A stretch of 64,000 nucleotides of DNA from Paenibacillus contaminans (GCF_003285015.1 NZ_QMFB01000022.1:1-64000), one strand, 5' to 3'; shown: positions 24,801-32,420, numbered from the stretch's first letter. Translations and numbers: made by a program. The notes: a model not told the origin generated them from the letters alone.

Positions 24801-25216
24801 GTTAGCGTAGGGGTCGGCGTAGGGCTTTGTCCGTTATGTCCGTTATGTCCGTTGTGCCCATTATTCCCGTTATGCCCGTTATTGCCGTTGTGCCCATTAT
24901 TCCCGTTATTGCCGTTGTGCCCGTTATTCCCGTTATTGCCATTGTGTCCGTTATTGCCGTTATTGCCGTTATTGCCGTTATTGCCGTTATTGCCGTTATT
25001 GCCGTTATTACCGTTATTACCGTTATTGCCGTTATTGCCGTTATTGCCGTTTTGTCCGTTCTTTGCATAGGAAGATTCGATGTCCGTTATCTGCGGCGCA
25101 GCTCCATATGCAACCCCGGGTACTCGAAAGCCTCCAAGCGATAGAGCCGAAACCAGCAAAACAACGACAAGCAGCTTTGCCATAACGCTTCGTACATGCC
25201 TTTTAACGTAAAGCAT
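21824..25216 (-). CDS. Secreted DUF4838 protein with Gly-Asn-Asn collagen-like tract
   Basis: Large exported protein of 1130 residues. A signal peptide (about 1-38) is followed by ~26 Gly-X-Asn triplets (mostly GNN, some GHN), then a Thr-Pro/Glu-Pro linker. Next come a CBM-like domain with PVAITGGAAYTVSAAVYRES, an N-terminal alpha-glucuronidase-like segment (AIDTLVEYVQKSTGALLPVM), the DUF4838 core (VGVRWLMPGPDGEDVPQH, then a TIM-barrel-like region) and a C-terminal jelly-roll domain ending FYIDDVKFF-like. DUF4838 proteins sit in glycan-degradation loci and are distantly related to GH67/GH20-type enzymes, but no activity is established. ATG follows GAGGAGG. It is the first gene of the locus A operon. 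Confidence 0.87.
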   Translation of the reverse strand: MLYVKRHVRSVMAKLLVVVLLVSALSLGGFRVPGVAYGAAPQITDIESSYAKNGQNGNNGNNGNNGNNGNNGNNGNNGNNGNNGNNGNNGHNGNNGNNGHNGNNGNNGHNGNNGHNGNNGHNGHNGHNGQSPTPTPTLTPEPTVEPTPTPEPTVEPTPTPAPTPEPLEIVSGGQANAVIVVDDTVYERTEVAEPSGIRGWKQEYGTGSIAVNNTRSRSGARSLHINATNNASYGVVSDPVAITGGAAYTVSAAVYRESGRDPQLFIRYYNANKVRIDQQGGVRTTPLAGWETVSITATAPPTAAYASAILFTSLSPASLYFDDVALKSASGETIPLANPGFEPLVSSSSAAIDTLVEYVQKSTGALLPVMQEADYLVEGVDPGTIVIRLGTAESVSGDDHGLDDLLEELDRDGFVIYPQEDRVTIAGAGIWGAVNGVTDFLERYVGVRWLMPGPDGEDVPQHIDLKIARDVVREEPAFGFRVFSPLHAKPDNSASVWQEQYRWAQRNRLQGFYNAPISFHHNMYNLFPIAKYGVSNPEFYPNGKPPAANSIEGWQPCFSNPATIDAAVTEILAYFQANPNAQSYSLGTNDGNGFCESDPVPAYFNWVNQVVERVLQVYPDKWFGFLVYQSINRPPSFPLNPRVIPFITKDRTAWLDPDQKARDLAAQESWLQVTEQVAYYDYIYGSPYLVPRVYPHLMADNFQIAQERGVESYYAELYPNWGEGAKAWIAAKLLWNPELDVDVLLEEWYSRAVGESAAPYLEEYYDYWEQFWTERAIQEPWFLPGAIYQNFYDPAYVNAVTAADISISRGLLEQVVANAVTDKQKARANLLLQAFEYYEASVLSYPQSSEPPADSTAAIAMLEQAVDVFEERLQMAEKRMLLLEQFKSDPVLFQPFDARKFNQLVWSGWNVSEFWQLVEYMKDQEANGGPVRVRAADLAATHPSASSRDFAAMLLQTVSEPNLVQNPSFQDADAGDATKAPPWELLSRSTSTRAVKRAEGTGHTDTVSMLVYGKGWGGPSQVISVEPGLASFSFQYHIPTGGNTATSMQWGYDLLDEQGNWLNFSTVRSPVTSLENAEGVWLEAKLTGEIPSMVKGIPVSKVRLNFLIESGQPIEVYIDDVKFFNAASGS
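24829..25062. repeat. 9-bp tandem repeat coding for Gly-Asn-Asn
   Basis: About 26 copies of a 9-bp unit (CCGTTATTG on the plus strand), with His codons more common toward the 3' end of the gene. The unit is a multiple of three, so slippage changes tract length without frameshift. Confidence 0.9.
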
Positions 25217-25347
25217 TTACCATCCTCCTCGAACCTGAAGTACTTTGTCCCCAAGCAGCAAGCCGTTCTCTATCTATTCAATGGCTCCCCCCTCGCTTTC
25301 AAATGCAGTCATGTTACCCGCGATTAACCATAACACCTCCCCTTTTC

Positions 25348-25380
25348 CCCCGTATATATAGCGTTTTTGACCGGATCGAC
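25348..25380 (-). promoter_or_regulatory. Promoter and activator-like motif of the locus A operon
   Basis: On the minus strand GTCGATCCGGTCAAAAA (within 25361-25380) is followed directly by GCTATATATAC, a -10-like box. The motif covers the -35 position, a placement used by activators. The same motif recurs at 25424-25446 and, inverted, at 27813-27835. Confidence 0.55.
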
Positions 25381-25385
25381 GAAAA

Positions 25386-25417
25386 TTAAAAAACGGCTTC
25401 GAAAGGAATCGAAGCCG
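25386..25417 (-). terminator. Terminator after the locus A regulator gene
   Basis: Perfect 9-bp stem CGGCTTCGA/TCGAAGCCG with six-base loop, followed on the minus strand by TTTTTT. It lies between two copies of the regulator-like motif. Confidence 0.8.
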
Positions 25418-25423
25418 CTGCTG

Positions 25424-25446
25424 CGACGTTTTTTGACCGGATCGAC
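25424..25446 (-). promoter_or_regulatory. Second copy of the locus A motif
   Basis: GTCGATCCGGTCAAAAAACG on the minus strand, 44-63 bp upstream of the promoter-proximal copy. Its 17-bp core is identical to that copy. Confidence 0.55.
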
Positions 25447-25490
25447 TTTAATCGGAATTACGGACAATGTAGGGGTTATTCTATTTTCTA

Positions 25491-27737
25491 TCAAATCAAG
25501 TCCTTCCGAAAATTGCCCGGCGTGCTTCCCGTATATTTCTTGAATGCCCGAATGAATGTGATTCCATGCATATATCCGACCTGCTCCGCTATCGCCTGGA
25601 CGGTCTTGTCCGGGTATTCCTTCAGCAGCTCGATCGCTTTCTCGATTCGGGTCTGCGACACGTAATCGATGAACTTGACTCCAAATTCCTCTTTGAACAA
25701 TCGGCTCAAGTAACTGGCGGTCAGACCGAACTCGCTCTCCAGATGAGCATGCGACAAATCCGGATTGTTGTAATGATCGTTTACATATTGCTTGACGCTG
25801 CGGATCAGGTGATGATTATGCTTGCTTTCTCTCAGCTCGCGCATTCTCGCGGCCGTTTCCCTCAAGACGCGGGCATACTCCTCGCGAATCGACTCCAGCG
25901 TCTCCCCTCGCTTCGCAATCCCGTTCAGCTCCGCATGCGCCCCTCCGTTCCAGATCGCCTGAAACTCTTCCGGAAGCTCCGCCATTTCTCTATGAAGCTG
26001 GTAAACCAAATAATTCAGCAAGCCGATCAAATCTTCCTTGGACACCAGTTGCTGCCACAATTCCCCGAACATGTCGTCCCAATACCGCTCCCACTCGCCG
26101 TCGCCCGTCCGAAACGATTGGCAAATAGCGCGTACCCGCTGCGCTTGCCTGACGAGCTCAAACGGCGTCTTTGCGGCAAAATCGGCCGAGCGGATCATCC
26201 GGCTCGTACCGAGCGACGTTTTATAGCTAAGCGCTTCCAGCGCCTGTTCATACGATTCCGCGATATTGGCGGCATCCTTCTCGCAAGACCCGACGCCGAC
26301 CGTGACCGTATACGGCAAATGCCGCTCGGCCCACCCCGTCATTTTGGTCAGAAGCTCGAAAACCTCCTTCTCCATGCCTCCATCCCGATCCAGCATAAAC
26401 AACAGGCCTAGCTGGTGCCGGTCTACCCATTCCGCCCATAAGCTCAGCTGGGCTGGCTCCGCCATTTCATGTAAGACAGTATTCAAGACGTGCTTCAGCA
26501 AGTATTGATCGCGATGGTTATACTTCCCGTTAAACTCGCTGTAATCGTCGATTTCGATCATGGCGACCAAAAGTCCGCAGTCGGCGAGCGAATAGCCGAA
26601 TTGTCCGATCTCCTCTTTCCATTCCTGCGTTTGCCCCGCGACCGCCCCTTCAAGCAATTGCAAAAAAACATATCGTCGGCGGTAAGCAAGGTTCTCCTTG
26701 TTCTGTTCCAAAAGCTGGCTGGATTGATCGAACAGCTCTTCAATCGCCGTTTCGATATATTGCAGCTCATCGTCCTGGTCCTCAAGCTTCAGCTCCTGCT
26801 GCTTCTGCCGAAAATATTCGTTCATGCGCTGCGATATCGATTGGATCGGCCGGTAGTTGCGCCTCGTCACGTAAACGAGCCATGCAATGCCTGCCGCTAT
26901 AATCAGAAAACCAAGCGCAATCCATACATAGAAAAAGGAGGAAATCCACTGTATTATACTGCCTTGGTAGACGCCGCTTCGAACCGTCCACCCCGTATAG
27001 TCCGAGCTGGCCTTCGACCATTCTTCCCCGTTTTCGCGGACATCCCGATCTTGCTTCGAGGGGTCCGCCCAATCCCGCGATGCTACGCGCTTTCCATCCG
27101 TATCCAAAAGCTCGATATATTGAAAACCGGATCCCGCCATATCGCGGATCAACCGGCTCAACCGTTCCGTATCGACATGTACGATAACCAGACTTCTTTC
27201 GGACAAGTTGGCATATTTGACAAGGCTGACCACATTCGACTCGGTTACGCCCGGCTGCTCGGCATACGGACGACGCTCCGTCCATCGAAACGGATGCAAG
27301 GCGGAAAGCTGCTTGCCTATAAATTGTTTATCTCCGAAGTTATCCAACCGGGTAAACGTCGTCGGCGTCAAAACCATATTGTCGCTGATCCGGTACAAAT
27401 TAATCGAACGGATTAGCGGATGATTGGCCATCATTTCATTCAAAGCAGCCGCAGTCTGATAGTCCCAGAACTGCCTGTCCTGCATAGATTCGGATTGAAA
27501 GAAGCGCCTGACCTTTTCATTCTCCAGCAGTTGTCCGGTAATCGCCATATCGATCCTTTTCAAGGATTCGTCGATCGTCTGAATGATGTTATGCGACAAC
27601 ATGTTATTGGCTTTTAACGCCGACTGCTTGGTTACCTCGCTTAAAGTCAAATATGCGATAAAGAGCAGACTAAGGCCGACCACGAACATAACCGGCAAAT
27701 ACGAAAGCTGGATACGATGCAGCCGCTTGATCCGCAT
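25491..27737 (-). CDS. Membrane-anchored AraC-family regulator, locus A
   Basis: Transcription factor of 748 residues with a one-component membrane-sensor layout: a first transmembrane helix (about residues 12-35, YLPVMFVVGLSLLFIAYLTL), an extracellular Cache-like sensor domain, a second transmembrane helix (about 275-295, WIALGFLIIAAGIAWLVYV), a HAMP-like linker with coiled coil, a GGDEF-like or linker region, and a C-terminal double AraC helix-turn-helix (last 100 residues, ending FIRAFKKYTGSTPGNFRKDL). ATG 27737 follows AGGAGGA; the longer frame has no signal. It precedes the locus A operon and is likely its activator, sensing an extracellular sugar. Confidence 0.92.
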   Translation of the reverse strand: MRIKRLHRIQLSYLPVMFVVGLSLLFIAYLTLSEVTKQSALKANNMLSHNIIQTIDESLKRIDMAITGQLLENEKVRRFFQSESMQDRQFWDYQTAAALNEMMANHPLIRSINLYRISDNMVLTPTTFTRLDNFGDKQFIGKQLSALHPFRWTERRPYAEQPGVTESNVVSLVKYANLSERSLVIVHVDTERLSRLIRDMAGSGFQYIELLDTDGKRVASRDWADPSKQDRDVRENGEEWSKASSDYTGWTVRSGVYQGSIIQWISSFFYVWIALGFLIIAAGIAWLVYVTRRNYRPIQSISQRMNEYFRQKQQELKLEDQDDELQYIETAIEELFDQSSQLLEQNKENLAYRRRYVFLQLLEGAVAGQTQEWKEEIGQFGYSLADCGLLVAMIEIDDYSEFNGKYNHRDQYLLKHVLNTVLHEMAEPAQLSLWAEWVDRHQLGLLFMLDRDGGMEKEVFELLTKMTGWAERHLPYTVTVGVGSCEKDAANIAESYEQALEALSYKTSLGTSRMIRSADFAAKTPFELVRQAQRVRAICQSFRTGDGEWERYWDDMFGELWQQLVSKEDLIGLLNYLVYQLHREMAELPEEFQAIWNGGAHAELNGIAKRGETLESIREEYARVLRETAARMRELRESKHNHHLIRSVKQYVNDHYNNPDLSHAHLESEFGLTASYLSRLFKEEFGVKFIDYVSQTRIEKAIELLKEYPDKTVQAIAEQVGYMHGITFIRAFKKYTGSTPGNFRKDLI

Positions 27738-27812
27738 AAACTCCTCCTGAACGTGCGATTTCAATAAATCTTACCTTTATCGTTTCCGATTGTAAACGGG
27801 GTTTTAAAAAAA

Positions 27813-27835
27813 GTCGATAAGATCAAAAAACGTCG
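27813..27835 (+). promoter_or_regulatory. Third copy of the locus A motif, upstream of the regulator gene
   Basis: GTCGATAAGATCAAAAAACG on the plus strand, 76 bp before the regulator start codon. It matches the 25424-25446 copy at 20 of 23 positions and is in the opposite orientation, consistent with autoregulation. Confidence 0.5.
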
Positions 27836-28065
27836 ATACGTCCGGCGGTTGACACTTCTTTCAAAAATAGGTAGCCTTATATTGTAAATCCCGATTTCTA
27901 TGCGATACGTGAGGCAGCACCTCCGATCAGACTCTTGCAGTCTGTATTGGGGGTGTTTTTTGTTGCTCTTCGCGAGGTGATTTTGTTTCGTTCGACCGTT
28001 AAATGATGACTGTTTCTGCTATACTGAAAGGGCATCTGAAAGGATATACGTCGCGTATTCTACGC

Positions 28066-28160
28066 CTTGATTTCAAGCAGCTTGCTTCTCGGCTTCCCTC
28101 ACTTTGGACGAATAGCTATTTCGTCGCTACGGTGGGAAGCGTATCGCTTGAAACCGTAAA
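28066..28160 (+). mobile_element. IS200/IS605-type left-end hairpin
   Basis: Nested inverted repeats upstream of tnpB: TTTCAAGC ... GCTTGAAA on the outside, CTTCCC ... GGGAAG inside, and GACGAA-N6-TTTCGTC at the tip. Large subterminal hairpins are a hallmark of single-strand-transposing IS200/IS605 elements. The exact left end could not be fixed. Confidence 0.55.
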
Positions 28161-28194
28161 GCGATAGATCGAAGAGCAAAAGGAGCGTTGAACC

Positions 28195-29274
28195 ATGCTG
28201 AAAGCCTACAAATACCGACTATATCCAAACCGAGAACAGCGTAAGGCGATTGCCTTCACGCTTGAGCGTTGCCACTTGCTCTATAACCGCTTGCTTGGGG
28301 AACGTATTCACGCCTACAAGAGCGAAGGCAAGAACGTTACCTATTACGATCAAGCGAACACGCTCAGCGAGCGTAAGCGGCATATTCCTACGCTCAAGCA
28401 CGTGCATAGCCAAGTCCTTCAAGATGTTGTTCGGCGACTAGATAAGGCATTTCAAGCATTTTTTCGTCGCGTAAAGCGTGGAGAAACACCAGGATTTCCA
28501 CGTTTCAAGTCGGCAACCCAATACGATTCATTCACCTATCCGCAAGGTGGCTATACGATAAGTGGCAATAAGATCAAGCTGTCCAAGATCGGAGAAGTGA
28601 AAATCAAGTTGCACCGCCCAATCGAAGGCAAGATCAAGACTTGCACCATCATTCAAAAGAACAGCAAGTGTTACGTTTGCTTGTCTTGTGAAGTCGATAG
28701 CGTCCCTTTGCCTGATTCCGCTGAACGTGTAGGCGTTGATCTAGGCGTTAAGACGCTTGCCGTAACAAGTGATGGCGAATATTTCGAGTCTCCTACATAC
28801 CTTCGGAAATCGGAAAAACGTCTCAAGCGTCTTCAGCGATCCGTTAGTCGTAAGAAAAAGGGCTCTAGTCGACGAAAAAAGGCTGTATGTGTGCTTGCAA
28901 GGCTGCATGAACGTGTAGCCAATCAGCGTAAGGACTACGCTCACAAGGTTAGCCGCCGGCTTGTGAACCGCTACGGATTGATAGCCTTTGAAGAATTGAA
29001 CGTCATTGGCATGATCAAAAACCATAAGCTAGCCAAGAGCATAGCGGATAGTGGCTGGAGTCAGCTTGTCACATTCACAACCTACAAGGCTGAGAGTGCC
29101 GGTAGAGTCGTGAAACAAGTTGACCCGCGCAATACAACACAACTTTGCTCAAACTGCAGTGAAATCGTCAAGAAAGCGTTAAGCGTTCGCGTCCATAGGT
29201 GCAAGAATTGCGGATTCGTTGCGGATCGAGACGAAAACGCTGCTAAGAATATCCTACAAAGAGCAATAGCCTAA
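28195..29274 (+). CDS. tnpB: IS200/IS605-family TnpB RNA-guided nuclease
   Basis: TnpB protein of 359 residues, apparently intact. The helix-turn-helix/OrfB_IS605 N terminus (KAYKYRLYPNREQRKAIAFT) is followed by a RuvC-like nuclease with Asp182 (GVDLGVK), Glu266 (FEEL) and Asp346 (DRDEN); the CxxC...CxxC zinc finger (CSNC, CKNC) lies between RuvC-II and RuvC-III. Start ATG follows AAGGAG. TnpB cuts DNA guided by an omega-RNA from the element's right end. No tnpA is present, so it is an IS1341-type solo TnpB element that depends on a transposase in trans. Confidence 0.94.
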   Translation: MLKAYKYRLYPNREQRKAIAFTLERCHLLYNRLLGERIHAYKSEGKNVTYYDQANTLSERKRHIPTLKHVHSQVLQDVVRRLDKAFQAFFRRVKRGETPGFPRFKSATQYDSFTYPQGGYTISGNKIKLSKIGEVKIKLHRPIEGKIKTCTIIQKNSKCYVCLSCEVDSVPLPDSAERVGVDLGVKTLAVTSDGEYFESPTYLRKSEKRLKRLQRSVSRKKKGSSRRKKAVCVLARLHERVANQRKDYAHKVSRRLVNRYGLIAFEELNVIGMIKNHKLAKSIADSGWSQLVTFTTYKAESAGRVVKQVDPRNTTQLCSNCSEIVKKALSVRVHRCKNCGFVADRDENAAKNILQRAIA

Positions 29275-29378
29275 ACCATATTCGGCTCGGATGGAGCCTT
29301 CGGGGAGAGATACGGGTTGCCGTTCTCAACGATCCGAAAAGCCCCTGCCTTTAGGTATGGGGAGTCATCACCTACTTC
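29200..29378 (+). ncRNA. Candidate omega-RNA and right end of the tnpB element
   Basis: The 3' end of tnpB and the following 100 bp end in a hairpin-like segment GCCCCTGCCTTTAGGTATGG with GGAGTCATCAC after it, the usual form of IS605-type right ends. Known omega-RNAs are read from exactly this position, with the guide taken from flanking host DNA just beyond the end. Boundaries are approximate. Confidence 0.5.
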
Positions 29379-30100
29379 AGCAGGCTGCCCCGCATTTTGC
29401 CGATTGCCGTGTTCAACAACAAACGCGTCGGCGAAGAAACGGACGAATTCCGCGTGGCGTTCCCATTTTTCAACGTTTTGCAATTCAGATTCCAGAAGCT
29501 GGAGTTAAACAAGGATAAACGGCTTCGCCGTCCTTAAGAACAGGAGCGTTTACCGGGAAATCGAACAATCAGCGGAGATATACTTTCTGAGATTTCAAAA
29601 TAAATTGGCGAGACTATTTGAAACAGGACAATCCTGTCGCCGCAGCGCTTCTAAGCAACATGGACTTCAAAGAAATGGAACGGGTCGAGGTCAAAAAGGA
29701 ATTTTTGCGAATGCTGGCCCGGCTTGAGCTGGACCCGGCGCGCATGTCGTTAATTATCGGCTTTTTCGAATCTTATTTGCCGTGGAAAGAAGAGGACGAG
29801 CGCCGGTTGGCCGCGGAATTGCACGAATTACAAAACGGTGAGGAGGAGCGGATTATGGAATTAAAGACGTACTGGGAGCGAAAAGCGGAAGAACGGGCGG
29901 ATGCGCGTGCGGAGGAACGCATCAAAGAACTCGTCGGCAAGTTTCTCCATGCCCAATTCGGCGAAGCGGCACAAGGACTGCAAGCGGAGCTTGCCAAAGT
30001 GACGGATGCCGCCGCGCTGGACCGAATCGCCGCGTCGCTTTTTCAAGCCCGCAGCTTGGAGGAAGCCGCAGCGATTATTGCGCAAAACATGCAAGCATAA
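29373..30100 (+). pseudogene. Rpn-family recombination-promoting nuclease gene, disrupted
   Basis: C-terminal two thirds of an Rpn/PD-(D/E)XK transposase-like protein, broken in two frames. The first frame (29373-29510) reads LPRILPIAVFNNKRVGEETD and continues to FQKLELNK; the second (from 29597) resumes INWRDYLKQDNPVAAALLSN and ends in a Glu/Lys/Ala-rich coiled tail. Between them lies the 86-bp repeat; deleting it rejoins the protein exactly (LELNK-INWRDY). The N-terminal catalytic part is missing: the IS605 element abuts the 5' side, so that insertion, or a deletion beside it, removed it. A TTG-started frame at 29618 survives but is unlikely to be functional. Confidence 0.75.
29511..29596 (+). 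mobile_element. ~85-bp dispersed repeat inserted in the Rpn gene
   Basis: Starts AAGGATAAACGGCTTCGCC, carries GCGTTTACCGGGAAATCG and AACAATCAGCGGAGATATA, and ends CTGAGATTTC followed by AA. Excision restores an uninterrupted Rpn reading frame, which proves that this is an insertion rather than an ancient intergenic repeat. A small hairpin ACGGC-TTC-GCCGT sits at its head. Confidence 0.85.
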
Positions 30101-30404
30101 TCTTCTCAAGCGAATAGAAGCGGAAGAGCGCTCGCATATAGAGAGTCATGCAGCGTTCATCCGCCTGAAATATTGAAATTGGCATTCGTGAAGGCGTGCC
30201 GCCACGGCTTTCGCCGACCTTTATGGACAAGGCGCATTTATCGAGTTTTAAAGCCGCTTCTGTTAAATTCTTTTTGCCAATCGCAAAAAACCGCCCGCGG
30301 CGCCAGCGCCGGGACGGTTCCTTCCACCTTCGCACCTCGCGCCGGCTCCCGGCGTGCGGTGCGAAGCTCGTATACGAACTGCAAACACCCGTACTGTCAT
30401 ACTT
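30101..30404. other. Intergenic region with repeat remnant and hairpins
   Basis: No gene. A degenerate copy of the ~85-bp repeat lies at 30204-30246 (CGGCTTTCGCCG, then GGCGCATTTATCGAG). A nested hairpin TTCGCACC/GGTGCGAA with inner CGCCGG/CCGGCG occupies 30329-30365. Confidence 0.55.
30285..30319 (-). terminator. Terminator of the yhgE-like gene
   Basis: Stem AACCG/CGGTT with inner GGCGC/GCGCC; on the minus strand it ends in a run of six T. It is 86 bp beyond the stop codon. Confidence 0.65.
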
Positions 30405-32420
30405 TTATGCCGCACTCACGGCCGTATCGCCGATTGCCTTCAGCTTTTTGAACGTGATCATGAAATAGATCATCGTCAGCAAAGCGAAGCCAAGGCCGAA
30501 GCCTCCGATGACGGCGGCATTTTGCCACATGTACGCGAAGTCGCCGCTGGAGATGACGGCCCGGAAGCCAGGCACCGAATATGCCATCGGCAACCAGCCG
30601 TTGACGCGTTGCAAGCCGTCCGGGATCAGCTCGAGCGGGAATGTGCCCGCTGAAGTCGTAAGCTGCATGATCAGAATAATGATGGCGATAAACCGCCCCG
30701 GGTTCCCCATCGTAGTGACGAGCAGCTGGATGAGCGCCATGAACGACCAGCTTGTGATCAAGCTGAGCGCGAAAAACAGCGGTACGCTTTTCACTTCCAG
30801 CCCGATGCCGTACAGTGCCACCAGATCGACGATAACCGTCTGAATGGTGCCGACAATGAGCATAAACCCAAGCTTGCCGAGAAACATTGCAAACCCGGAT
30901 TTCGGTGCTCCCGCCGGTTCTGTCAGCGAGAATACGATCGTCAAAAGCAGCGCCCCGACGAACAAACCGAGCGAAATAAAATAAGGCGCAATCCCGGTCC
31001 CGTAATTCGGTACGGGATTTAGCTTTTCTTCGTCTACCTTTACAGGCTGCGAAACCTTGTCGTACGTCTCGTCGTTGTCTTTGATTCCCGACGTTTGATC
31101 GGTGGCCTCCTTCAGCTTGCCGGAAAGCTCCGAGCTTCCGCTGGCGACCGTTCCGGCTCCTTCGGTCAGCGATTTAGCCCCTTCTTCGAGCTTGATCGTG
31201 CCGTCCGAAAGCTGCGTTACGCCGCCTGCAAGCGAAGCTAAACCGTTCTTCAGCTTGGCGCTTCCCTCGATAAGCGAGCTTGCGCCGGCTTCGACGCTTT
31301 GCCCTCCTTGCTTAGCTTCTCCAAGCTTCTGCCCAAACATGTCCATCCCTGCGCTTAATTGTCCGCCGCCCGAAGCGAGCTTGCCCGCTCCTTCAGCAAG
31401 CGTCTTTTGGCCGGCTTCCAGCGAATCCGCGCCGCTTGCCGTCGCTTTGGCCGTTTCGACGATCTGCATGAAAGCAGGATCCTTGGCCAGATCCGGATGC
31501 GCCGCGACGTACTGCTCAAGCCCCGAAGCAACTCCGGCCGTGCCGGCCTTCACCTTGCCCGCTCCGTCGGCCGCTCCGTCCAGACCGGATTTTAATTGCG
31601 CCGCGCCGGTTTCCGACTGTTTGGCGCCTTCCGCAAGCTGTTTATGACCGTCCTCCAGCTGTCCCAATCCTGACGTCAGCTGTCCTGCGCCTTGCTTCAG
31701 CTGAGTCAAACCGCCTTCCAACTGCACAGCACCGTCAAACAGCTCGGATGCGCCGTTTTTGAGCGGAATGGCTCCTTCTACGAGCTTCGAAATATTTTCG
31801 CTGACCTGGACGATGCCGTCCTCAACCTTTTTGGTGCCGTCAGTCAGCTTCTGAGCGCCGTCGGCCGCTGCGGAAACGCCGTCAGTCAGCTTGTGGATAT
31901 TCGTAAACATCGTTTCCGTGTAAGCCTTCGTCAGCTCGCCGGACAGCTCGCCCTTCATTTTCTCGACGGCAGAGCGGCCCATTTGCGACGATGTAAAATT
32001 ATAGCTCTCATTCGGGTAAAATTTAAAAACCGCCGCATCCGGATGCTCGTCAAGCACGTTCGTCGCTTTGGCCGAGAAGTTCTCGGGTATTTCAAAAGCC
32101 AAATAATAGCGGTTATCCTTTAATCCCTGCATGGCTTCTTCCTGGGTTACGAATTGCCAGTCAAAGGTTTTCGATTCCTTGAGCTTATCGACGAATTCGT
32201 CGCCAAGCTTCATATCTTTGCCGTCAAAAACCGCTCCCTTGTCCTCGTTTACGACCGCAACCGGCAAATCGCTCAGCTTCCCGTACGGATCCCAGAACGC
32301 CCACAAAAAAATCGAACTGTACAACAACGGGATGACAATGACCCCGATGACCGGAATAAGCACCTTCCAATTTCGCAAAACGGCCAGCAGCTCGACCATC
32401 ACATATTTTAAGCTTTTCAT
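30405..32420 (-). CDS. yhgE: YhgE/Pip-family membrane protein
   Basis: Membrane protein of 671 residues. An N-terminal transmembrane segment (about 22-42, PVIGVIVIPLLYSSIFLWAF), a long extracellular region rich in hydrophobic-heptad repeats of LTDGxxKLxDG and LxxGAxxLxxG type (about 190-470), and five C-terminal transmembrane helices resembling ABC-2-type permeases (from YFISLGLFVGALLLTIVFSL). The family includes Pip phage receptors of lactococci and YhgE of B. subtilis. ATG 32420 follows GAGGGAAG; the longer frame overlaps the promoter. It is downstream of a YhgD-like TetR gene, as in B. subtilis, which supports the name. Confidence 0.9.
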   Translation of the reverse strand: MKSLKYVMVELLAVLRNWKVLIPVIGVIVIPLLYSSIFLWAFWDPYGKLSDLPVAVVNEDKGAVFDGKDMKLGDEFVDKLKESKTFDWQFVTQEEAMQGLKDNRYYLAFEIPENFSAKATNVLDEHPDAAVFKFYPNESYNFTSSQMGRSAVEKMKGELSGELTKAYTETMFTNIHKLTDGVSAAADGAQKLTDGTKKVEDGIVQVSENISKLVEGAIPLKNGASELFDGAVQLEGGLTQLKQGAGQLTSGLGQLEDGHKQLAEGAKQSETGAAQLKSGLDGAADGAGKVKAGTAGVASGLEQYVAAHPDLAKDPAFMQIVETAKATASGADSLEAGQKTLAEGAGKLASGGGQLSAGMDMFGQKLGEAKQGGQSVEAGASSLIEGSAKLKNGLASLAGGVTQLSDGTIKLEEGAKSLTEGAGTVASGSSELSGKLKEATDQTSGIKDNDETYDKVSQPVKVDEEKLNPVPNYGTGIAPYFISLGLFVGALLLTIVFSLTEPAGAPKSGFAMFLGKLGFMLIVGTIQTVIVDLVALYGIGLEVKSVPLFFALSLITSWSFMALIQLLVTTMGNPGRFIAIIILIMQLTTSAGTFPLELIPDGLQRVNGWLPMAYSVPGFRAVISSGDFAYMWQNAAVIGGFGLGFALLTMIYFMITFKKLKAIGDTAVSAA

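Noticed and set aside
24829..25062. Possible CRISPR-like array
   Set aside because: The unit is 9 bp without unique spacers and is in frame with a secreted protein, so it is a coding tandem repeat.
24579..25070. 163-residue plus-strand frame rich in Leu-Pro-Leu-Cys
   Set aside because: It is only the antisense of the Gly-Asn-Asn repeat; no start signal or domain.
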